8,431 nucleotides of DNA from the NCBI GenBank assembly GCA_023458835.1, contig JAEWWY010000427.1, forward strand, positions 1 to 8,431. The letters are read 5' to 3'. The translations under genes and the position numbers were made by a program. The notes beneath the pieces are model-generated. The model worked only from the letters and a program-made list of their open reading frames with translations, had not been told where the DNA came from and searched no databases. This document shows, piece after piece, positions 1 through 5,611 of this stretch (positions within the stretch are counted from its first letter, which is position 1; each line of letters opens with the position of its first letter). The stretch comes from Bacillota bacterium (GTDB lineage: Bacteria; Bacillota; Clostridia; Christensenellales; Aristaeellaceae).

Positions 1-1660
1 ATTTCATGCTCTGTACCTTTTCCTGATACAGCGCGTCGTAATAGGCTTCCACCTTTTCCATGCCCAGGGCATCCACCTCGCCCATGAACTTGGCATATTC
101 CGCTTCCCAATCCGATGCGAAGACCATGCTCACCACATATTGCTGCAGCAGGGAATGGGCCTTTTGCAGGATGATGCCCTCTTCGCTGGCGGGATCGGGC
201 GCCTGCAGGTCAAGCTCCGGCTTGAACACTACCAGCGGACCGTAAATACTGTTGAATTCCGCCATTTTTTCATTGCTGTTATCCCACCAGGGCAGGTTCC
301 ACAGCAGCTCGTTGCAGGCAATCCAGTACTCGCCAAGGCCGTTCTTGGCGGCAACGCCGCTCCAGTCGGCGTTTTTATCCACAAGATAGGCAGGCAGCAT
401 GGTGGGCTTGCCGTCTACCAAATTCCAATGGGGCCCCGCAACCACGTCGCCGCTGTACGCCTCTCCCCGGATGCCCCAGGAAACATCCTGATGCCCTTCG
501 ACTGAGCTCATATACTCCAAAAAGCGGATGGCCCTATCCGGTTTGGCACAGTTTTTGCTGATCACGGTGGCCAGCCAGCCCGCGCCTGTGCGCGTCTGCT
601 TGTATGTATCCAGCGGTCCCACGATTATGTATTGGGTATCGGGGTTGTCTTCCGGAACCTTTTCCCCTTCCGCAATGACCCAGGTGTAGGAGATCACTTC
701 CCCGCGCATGATCTTGGAATTGTTCACATCCTTGGAATCAATGAAGGCATCCTTGGTGATCAGCCCCTTCGTTTGCAGCTCATGCATGAACGAAATGGTG
801 TTTTTGAACTCCCCGCTGCGGGCCAGCCAGCGGATATGGCCGCCTTGATCGGTCATGTTGTTGCCCATGCCAAACTGAACGCCAAGGTTGCCCATGGAGG
901 CGCTCATCGCCAGCGTGCTGGAGGATACCGCGTTGTCCGCGGGATAGAAGGCGATCTTGTCGGGGTGGTTGGCGTGCATCTTCTCCAGCGCAGCCACGAG
1001 GTCTTCCTTGGTTTTGATCTGCGGGGAGCCGATTTCATCATAATAATCCTTGCGCACCGAAATGACCGCCTGGTTGGTGCCGACCATCTGGTCATACGCA
1101 AGCGCGGCCTTTTGCCAGGCTTCGCCCTGTACCCAGGTGGTGAACCGGTAGGTTTTGCCGTCGGCGGAACGGTAGTTGGTCATGATCTCCCTGGGCAGGA
1201 TATCACGCATTTTAGGCGCAAATTCATCCATCAAATCATCCAGCGCCCACACCATTCCGGCATCGATCATTTTTTGCAGGGCGGGATCGTTGCGGTCCAG
1301 CGTGATGATGTCCGGCAACTGATTGCCCGCAATCATCATATTCAGCTTCTGCCCGTCATCCGAAACAGGCTTGGTCATCTCCAGGTTCACGCCTGTTTTT
1401 TCCGTGACACGGCGCGCAGTGGCATCGTCCCAGTTCAGCCCGAACCAGGAAAAGTTCACATAGTAGGATAATGTAATGGGCGAGGTGTCCTCCTTCCATT
1501 CCATATCCGCCGGATCGGCCTGAAAGCCGATGCGCGCCCAATCCATCTCCTGCTGAACATTCGCTTCCGCGCCCTGCGCCATCCCGGACGCGGCAATCCC
1601 CGTCACAAGGATCATGAGGGCGGCCAATGCGGCCATGGCTTTTGTTCCCGGATTTTTCAT
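1..1660 (-). CDS. Extracellular solute-binding protein of a sugar ABC importer (LplA-like), 3' end cut by window edge
   Basis: This is the substrate-capture subunit of the importer encoded just upstream. The minus frame stays open from the ATG at 1660 to the window edge, giving 553 visible codons. Family members are about this long, so only a short C-terminal tail is probably missing. Residues 1-33 form a Sec signal peptide: a Lys-containing start, a hydrophobic core (AALAALMILVTGIAASG) and a small-residue region ending AQGAEA. There is no lipobox cysteine. The mature part has hallmarks of large oligosaccharide-binding proteins, such as ITLSYYVNFSWFG, then VTEKTGVNLE, then a MMIAGNQLPDII-type segment near residues 108-120. 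Aromatic patches rich in Trp lie in the second half (HWNLVDGKP, ELLWNLPWWDN). The start is fixed by AGGAGG six bases upstream. It follows the second permease by 58 nt that hold a stem-loop. The ligand is unknown: B. subtilis relatives bind pectin or other plant oligosaccharides, but that is family knowledge and is not shown here. Confidence 0.9.
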   Translation of the reverse strand, partial: MKNPGTKAMAALAALMILVTGIAASGMAQGAEANVQQEMDWARIGFQADPADMEWKEDTSPITLSYYVNFSWFGLNWDDATARRVTEKTGVNLEMTKPVSDDGQKLNMMIAGNQLPDIITLDRNDPALQKMIDAGMVWALDDLMDEFAPKMRDILPREIMTNYRSADGKTYRFTTWVQGEAWQKAALAYDQMVGTNQAVISVRKDYYDEIGSPQIKTKEDLVAALEKMHANHPDKIAFYPADNAVSSSTLAMSASMGNLGVQFGMGNNMTDQGGHIRWLARSGEFKNTISFMHELQTKGLITKDAFIDSKDVNNSKIMRGEVISYTWVIAEGEKVPEDNPDTQYIIVGPLDTYKQTRTGAGWLATVISKNCAKPDRAIRFLEYMSSVEGHQDVSWGIRGEAYSGDVVAGPHWNLVDGKPTMLPAYLVDKNADWSGVAAKNGLGEYWIACNELLWNLPWWDNSNEKMAEFNSIYGPLVVFKPELDLQAPDPASEEGIILQKAHSLLQQYVVSMVFASDWEAEYAKFMGEVDALGMEKVEAYYDALYQEKVQSMK

Positions 1661-1689
1661 GACAATCCTCCTGTTGTAAAATATTTTGC

Positions 1690-1706
1690 AAGGGCATTCC
1701 GCCCTT
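1690..1706 (-). other. Intercistronic stem-loop between second permease and binding-protein gene
   Basis: On the transcribed (minus) strand AAGGGC pairs perfectly with GCCCTT around a 5-nt loop, giving a 6-bp stem. After the stem comes GCAAAATATTTT and then the AGGAGG of the binding-protein gene. There is no direct run of U, so a full terminator is unlikely. In sugar ABC operons, such hairpins often stabilise or process mRNA so that the binding protein is made in excess over the permeases. That role is inferred here. Confidence 0.5.
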
Positions 1707-1718
1707 TCAATCCAGCGC

Positions 1719-2609
1719 TTACCCTTTCACCGAGCCAATCATCATGCCTTTTACAAAGTACTTCTGAACAAACGGGTAAATCATGGTGACCGGCGCGACC
1801 GCAATCATGAGCATCGCGTACCGGACGGATTCCGGGGTGGTAACGGAGGTGGAGGAGGCTACCGAAATCACCTTCTGCAGCTCCTGCTGGGCTTGTGCCA
1901 ATGACATCGTCCGCATCAGCACAGCGGGCAGCGTCATCAATTTCTCCTTGGTGATAAAGAAAGCCGGGTGAAACCAGTCGTTCCAGTGCCACACCCCGGA
2001 AAATAACGCCACCGTGGCAACCACCGGCATGGAAAGGGGTATCACCACCCGGAACAGAACGGTGAATTCGCTTGCCCCATCCATCTTGGCGGATTCAATC
2101 AGGGAGGAAGGCAGCCCCTTGACAAAGGACATGAACAGCACAACATAGTAAAATTGGTAGATGTTGGGCAGTATGTACACCAAAAAACGGTCCAGCAGCC
2201 CGATTTGGCTGTACAGCAGGTATGAATACACTGCGCTGGCCGGAAAATACAGGGTAACGAGCCCGAACACCATATAAAATCTGCGGCCAATCAGATGGCT
2301 GCGGGAAAGGGCGTACGCAACGGAGGAAACGCCCAGAACGGATGCCGCCGTACCCAGGGCGGTGCGCAGCACGGTTATGCCAAAAGCGCCCAGCAGGCTT
2401 TTGTTGCGGAACACCATGGCATAGTTGTCCAGCGTAAATGTACGCGGCCACAGGTAGATGCCGCCCTTTGCGGCATCCTTGCCTTCGTTGAAGGAATTGA
2501 TCAGGCAATAATAGATCGGATACACCGTAATGAACAGGACAATGAGCGAAATGCATAACGCGGCGCCGTTCACTACCCGGTCTTCCCTGGTTTTCCCGAT
2601 TCGTGTCAC
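1719..2609 (-). CDS. Carbohydrate ABC transporter permease, LplC/YtcP (MalG-type) family
   Basis: This is one of the two inner-membrane channel subunits that pass sugar released by the binding protein. It has a hydrophobic first segment (NGAALCISLIVLFITVYPIYY). A LWPRTFTLDNYAMVF stretch follows, typical of the MalG/LplC side of these transporters. The ATPase-docking EAA loop is clear at residues 172-191, with E172-S-A-K-M-D-G-A-S and a downstream IPLSMPVV. It ends PFVQKYFVKGMMIGSVKG, a C-terminus characteristic of the family. The frame allows a GTG at 2618, but the ribosome site AAAGGGTGA abuts that codon. The GTG at 2609 (296 residues) is correctly spaced and is preferred. It lies 12 nt after the stop of the first permease, so the two are surely co-transcribed. 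The function call is firm and the substrate is not known. Confidence 0.93.
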   Translation of the reverse strand: MTRIGKTREDRVVNGAALCISLIVLFITVYPIYYCLINSFNEGKDAAKGGIYLWPRTFTLDNYAMVFRNKSLLGAFGITVLRTALGTAASVLGVSSVAYALSRSHLIGRRFYMVFGLVTLYFPASAVYSYLLYSQIGLLDRFLVYILPNIYQFYYVVLFMSFVKGLPSSLIESAKMDGASEFTVLFRVVIPLSMPVVATVALFSGVWHWNDWFHPAFFITKEKLMTLPAVLMRTMSLAQAQQELQKVISVASSTSVTTPESVRYAMLMIAVAPVTMIYPFVQKYFVKGMMIGSVKG

Positions 2610-2621
2610 GCTTTTCACCCT

Positions 2622-3608
2622 TTATATAACGCTGTCGCCGAATACTTTTTCCGATGCTTTGTTGGCCAGGAACAAAAGCGCCACCGAAAGCACCGAAAGC
2701 ACCAGGTTGGCTGCCGCGGCAAAGGAGAACCGCAGTTGGTTCAGGCCGGTCCGTATGACAAAAGTCTGCAGCACATAGGAGGTCTCATGGTTAAAGGCAT
2801 TGCCCAGCAAATAGGACTGATTGAAATTGGAGCCTACCGGCCCGCCGCTGAGCAGATTGCCCATATTCAGGACGAACAGGGAGGCAATGGTGCCGGAGAT
2901 GGAAGGCAATGTGATGCTGAACACCCGCCTGATCCGGCCCGCGCCATCCACGGAAGCTGCCTCATACACTTCTGCGCTGACGGCAGAGATGGCGGCCAGA
3001 TAGATAATGGCATTCCAGCCGCTTTCCTGCCAGCAGTCGATCATCACGCCGATCCACCAGAACCACTTGTAATCGGTCAGAAATTCGACCGGGGTCCGGC
3101 CTGCGCCCAGCCAGCGGAGCAGCTCGTTAATGGGGCCCCTCCGGTCCAAAAACACCATCCACAGGGTTGCCACAATCACGTAGGACAAAAAATGGGGCAG
3201 ATAACTGCCGGTTTGGGTAAGCCGCTTCAGCCTTGGATAAGGCAGCTCATTGAGCACCAGCGCAAGCAGAATGGGCATGGTGAAGGTAAAAGCAAACTTT
3301 AGCAGGCTCATGCCAAAGGTGTTGCGAAGCGCCAGAAAAAAATCCTTGTCGCGGAACAGCTCCCGGAAATATGTCAGCCCTTCCCACCTTTTCCCGTAAA
3401 AGCCGTCCGTCAGGTCGTACTTCAAAAAAGCGTTCACCAGGCCGGAAACCGGAATATAGGAAAAGAGGAAAAAGCACAGCATCGCCGGAATGACCATTGC
3501 CTGCAATTGCCATTGCCGCCCAAACCCGGACAATGTCCGCCGCGCACGCCCCTTCCGCCAGGATGGCTTGCGATTCAATATAATTACCGCCGTTCCCCCC
3601 TCTTGCAT
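2622..3608 (-). CDS. ABC transporter permease, LplB (MalF-type) family; start codon uncertain
   Basis: This is the partner channel subunit and first gene of the importer operon. A basic, Arg-rich N-terminus (about residues 12-33) leads into the first membrane segment at 38-62 (VIPAMLCFFLFSYIPVSG). Then comes KYDLTDGFYGKRWEGLTYF, the usual LplB periplasmic-side motif. The EAA loop is at residues 216-235 (Y-E216-A-A-S-V-D-G-A-G ... TLPSISGTI). It ends with a hydrophobic helix and ASEKVFGDSVI. The drawn ATG at 3608 gives 328 residues but has no Shine-Dalgarno sequence. A TTG at 3578, eight bases after GGCGG, would give 318 residues, closer to usual length. A longer reading from 3782 is rejected because it would overlap the divergent kinase gene and its leader. 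Identity is firm; only the N-terminus is open. Confidence 0.9.
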   Translation of the reverse strand: MQEGGTAVIILNRKPSWRKGRARRTLSGFGRQWQLQAMVIPAMLCFFLFSYIPVSGLVNAFLKYDLTDGFYGKRWEGLTYFRELFRDKDFFLALRNTFGMSLLKFAFTFTMPILLALVLNELPYPRLKRLTQTGSYLPHFLSYVIVATLWMVFLDRRGPINELLRWLGAGRTPVEFLTDYKWFWWIGVMIDCWQESGWNAIIYLAAISAVSAEVYEAASVDGAGRIRRVFSITLPSISGTIASLFVLNMGNLLSGGPVGSNFNQSYLLGNAFNHETSYVLQTFVIRTGLNQLRFSFAAAANLVLSVLSVALLFLANKASEKVFGDSVI

Positions 3609-3631
3609 TTTGGCAGGGAAAAAGTTATGAT
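3603..3631 (+). promoter_or_regulatory. Candidate sigma-A promoter for the kinase/regulator operon
   Basis: TTGCAT (3603-3608) and TATGAT (3626-3631) are separated by 17 bp. The -10 matches consensus at five of six positions and the -35 matches at its TTG. Transcription would begin near 3638 and give a leader of about 135 nt that contains both nested stems. A competing candidate is an extended -10, TGGTATAGA at 3738-3746, which would give a leader of only about 20 nt and no structure. A perfect TATAAT at 3579-3584 lacks a good -35. Confidence 0.4.
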
Positions 3632-3668
3632 GTACTCCAACGCACCGTACTCCTGCAACCAACCCCGC

Positions 3669-3674
3669 CTTATA
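3669..3674 (-). promoter_or_regulatory. Candidate -10 element of the importer operon
   Basis: On the minus strand this reads TATAAG, five of six consensus bases, about 60 bases before the ATG at 3608. No consensus -35 lies 16-18 bp upstream; that position is taken by the left ACAATTGT palindrome. A good -10 with a poor -35 fits a promoter that depends on an activator, here presumably the adjacent AraC-type response regulator. This is inference. Confidence 0.35.
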
Positions 3675-3687
3675 CGCCTGCTGATGA

Positions 3688-3732
3688 AACAATTGTACTT
3701 TTTTTTCACAGCAAAAGGAGTAAACAATTGTT
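3688..3732 (+). repeat. Inner inverted repeat with two ACAATTGT palindromes (possible operator or RNA hairpin)
   Basis: ACAATTGT occurs at 3689-3696 and again at 3724-3731, inside the perfect 10-mer AACAATTGTT at 3723-3732. The centres are 35 bp apart. The copies also form the base of a longer hairpin: 3688-3695 pairs with 3725-3732. After a two-A bulge (3723-3724), 3696-3705 pairs with 3713-3722, leaving a 7-nt loop. Two of these upper pairs are G-U wobbles in plus-strand RNA but A-C mismatches in minus-strand RNA. As DNA, the pair of palindromes could instead be a dimer-binding operator for the importer promoter. Confidence 0.6.
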
Positions 3733-3772
3733 GGGTTTGGTATAGATTTTTTGGTTTGCAGGAGTATGCACC

Positions 3773-5611
3773 ATGAACGCAATCCGCCAGGTGGCCCGCC
3801 GCACCAGCTATAAAACCAAACTGATGCTATACTATCTGGCCTCAGTTTCTTTTCCTATCCTTCTGGGTCTGGTCTATATGTACAATACCATGGTCACGCA
3901 GGCAGATCAGTCTTTCCTGAACACCATCCGCCAGCGCATGGAGCAGGAGCGCTCCGGCATCCAGCAAACAGTGGCGGATATTCAAAGCTCCGCCTATCTT
4001 TTGTCCACACAAACCGATATCAACCGTTTCTTTACCCTTCGGTATTACAATCCCGTAGAGCTGGTTGAAGCCATGAACCAGCGGATTATGCCCACCCTTT
4101 CGTGGTTTGAGGCCATCGCCAAGTCGGTGGAGCGGTTCCGGTTTCTTACACAGAATCCCTTCGTACCTGAAAATGAATTTATGGAGCAATCCTCACGGTA
4201 TGCGCAGGAGCCCTGGTTTCAGCAGGCCATGGAAATGAGCAAGCGCCAGGGCTATTACCGGGAGCCGCTGCATCCGGCCAGGAACTATCTGTACGTTTCC
4301 CACAACGAAACGCATGTATATAGCTGGTTTTATCCGCTGCTGTCCTCAAATGCAGGAAATACCACCCTGCTTGAGGTTTCCATGGACGCGCGCCGCCTGT
4401 TTAAGGATATCAACCATATGCCAATCGCGGAAAGCGGATTCCTGTTTACCGTTTCCGGCCAAACATTGATTCAGACGGGCGGCTTTCCGGAGGAGCTGAC
4501 TGCCTGGGTCCGCGGGGAAGAAAACCAAAAAATGCTCCGCAACCCTGACGGATCGGGAAAAATCATCCGTTTGGGCCGGAAGCTGTATTACTATTCCGGC
4601 CTGTATATCGCCGACCTGGACACGACGCTGGGCTGCATCGTCCCCACGGAGGAAATCGCCGCCCCCGCCAGGGCCGTGCGCAATACGTTCGCGGCCGTAT
4701 CCCTTGGCATTATTGCCGTGATCCTGGCGCTCTCCTATCTGGTTGCCAAGCTGCTGCTGCGGCGCATTCAGCGCATGCTGACGGCTGTAAAAACCATTCA
4801 GAGGGGCAACTTTGATGTGCGGATTCCATTGCACGGCCAGGATGAGATCGATGAATTGGCCGGAGAAATCAACATCATGGCCAGAAAAATCGATGAGCTC
4901 ATCAATACGGTGTATCTGGCCGAATCCCTGCAAAAGGAAAGCCAATTAGCCGCTTTGCAGGCGCAAATCAACCCACATTTTCTATTCAATACATTGGAAA
5001 CGCTCAGGATGTCCGTGGAGCTTGGCGAAACCGACAAGATAAAAACCGGCCTTCTCTCCTTGAGCGGGCTGATGCGCTACACCCTTTCGGCAGCCAAAAT
5101 GCCTGTGCCGCTTGCCACCGAACTAAGAAACCTTTCGTACTATATGAACATCCAGCGAATGCTGCTGGACGACAGGGTCCGCTTCATTGTGGAGATTCCG
5201 GAACCGGTGCGGGAAAGCGTGCAAATCATGGCCCTTACCCTGCAGCCCATTTTGGAAAACAGCATTCAGCATGGCTTTCGAAAGCGGATCGGCATACTGG
5301 AGATCACGCTCACCGCTCAGCAAGTGGAAAATGGCACCATTTTGCACGCAGCCGATAACGGCACCGGCATCAGCCAGGAGGATCTGCGCCATCTGCATGA
5401 GGAGCTTGCCAAGCCGAACCCGCCCCAGAAGCCGCAAGCCCGGGGCGGGATCGGGCTTTGGAACGTCAACCGCAGGCTGGTGCTCCCCTTTGGGGAGGCC
5501 AGTGCCCTGAAGATGCGCAAAAACCTGACCGGAGGCGTAGTCACCGATATTTTTCTGCCCGGAGCACCCACTTCCTGGATCGGGGGGGAACGCTCGTGTA
5601 CAGGGTATTGA
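3773..5611 (+). CDS. Sensor histidine kinase, YesM-like (LytS/YesM-type HisKA_7TM-free family with HAMP)
   Basis: This is a membrane sensor that autophosphorylates and passes phosphate to the downstream regulator. The 612 residues run as follows: cytoplasmic basic start; membrane helix about 17-41; extracellular sensor domain about 42-303, with no recognised ligand motif; second helix about 306-330; HAMP linker about 326-378 (RRIQRMLTAVKTIQRGNFDVRI); and the His_kinase dimerisation motif QINPHFLFNTLE with phospho-acceptor His402. The ATPase follows, with N-box ILENSIQHG (Asn496), G1 box ADNGTGIS (Asp528) and G2 box GGIGLWNVNRR (Gly558-Gly561). All catalytic boxes are intact. The ATG is fixed by GCAGGAG eight bases upstream. 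The stop overlaps the regulator gene by 16 nt, so the two are translationally coupled. Relatives sit beside sugar ABC operons, matching this layout. The signal is likely a plant or host oligosaccharide, which is inferred. Confidence 0.95.
   Translation: MNAIRQVARRTSYKTKLMLYYLASVSFPILLGLVYMYNTMVTQADQSFLNTIRQRMEQERSGIQQTVADIQSSAYLLSTQTDINRFFTLRYYNPVELVEAMNQRIMPTLSWFEAIAKSVERFRFLTQNPFVPENEFMEQSSRYAQEPWFQQAMEMSKRQGYYREPLHPARNYLYVSHNETHVYSWFYPLLSSNAGNTTLLEVSMDARRLFKDINHMPIAESGFLFTVSGQTLIQTGGFPEELTAWVRGEENQKMLRNPDGSGKIIRLGRKLYYYSGLYIADLDTTLGCIVPTEEIAAPARAVRNTFAAVSLGIIAVILALSYLVAKLLLRRIQRMLTAVKTIQRGNFDVRIPLHGQDEIDELAGEINIMARKIDELINTVYLAESLQKESQLAALQAQINPHFLFNTLETLRMSVELGETDKIKTGLLSLSGLMRYTLSAAKMPVPLATELRNLSYYMNIQRMLLDDRVRFIVEIPEPVRESVQIMALTLQPILENSIQHGFRKRIGILEITLTAQQVENGTILHAADNGTGISQEDLRHLHEELAKPNPPQKPQARGGIGLWNVNRRLVLPFGEASALKMRKNLTGGVVTDIFLPGAPTSWIGGERSCTGY
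5582..5595 (+). promoter_or_regulatory. Poly-G ribosome binding site that decides the regulator start
   Basis: A run of seven G (5582-5588) followed by AACGCTC leads to the GTG at 5596. It lies inside the last codons of the kinase gene and acts as a G-rich Shine-Dalgarno sequence with a seven-base gap. The regulator frame is open back to 5458, but only the GTG at 5596 puts the receiver domain at its normal N-terminus (VYRVLIAEDD). Confidence 0.6.

Larger units (their letters stand above)
3647..3768 (+). promoter_or_regulatory. Outer stem of a structured leader that covers the kinase ribosome binding site
   Basis: Positions 3648-3662 (TACTCCTGCAACCAA) are complementary to 3751-3766, with a single bulged T at 3757. 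A G-U wobble (3647/3767) and a C-G pair (3646/3768) extend the stem in plus-strand RNA. The right arm includes GCAGGAG at 3758-3764, the Shine-Dalgarno sequence of the kinase gene, eight bases before its ATG. If transcription begins upstream of 3646, this helix would hide the ribosome site. The inner hairpin 3688-3732 is nested inside it. The pairing is read directly; regulation is inferred. Confidence 0.5.
3609..3772. promoter_or_regulatory. Divergent control region between importer operon and two-component genes
   Basis: This region separates the minus-strand importer operon from the plus-strand kinase gene and must carry signals for at least the importer. It is AT-rich compared with the flanking genes and includes a T8 run at 3699-3706. 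It holds two ACAATTGT palindromes, four GGAGTA copies and two nested inverted repeats, described separately. In YesM/YesN-type systems the regulator usually activates the adjacent transporter operon, so operator sites are expected here. Which of the repeats is the operator cannot be decided from one sequence. Confidence 0.75.

Noticed and set aside
632..1471. Plus-strand 279-codon open frame
   Set aside because: It is exactly antisense and in phase with the binding-protein codons. Its protein has no recognisable motif and it has no ribosome site; the opposite strand carries a clear family protein.
3733..3752. Intrinsic terminator formed by the inner hairpin and the T6 run
   Set aside because: The T6 run (3747-3752) begins 14 bases after the stem ends, too far for a canonical terminator.
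3609..3782. N-terminal extension of the LplB-type permease to 3782 (386 residues)
   Set aside because: It would cross the whole divergent control region and the kinase start, and the extra residues look like no known permease N-terminus.
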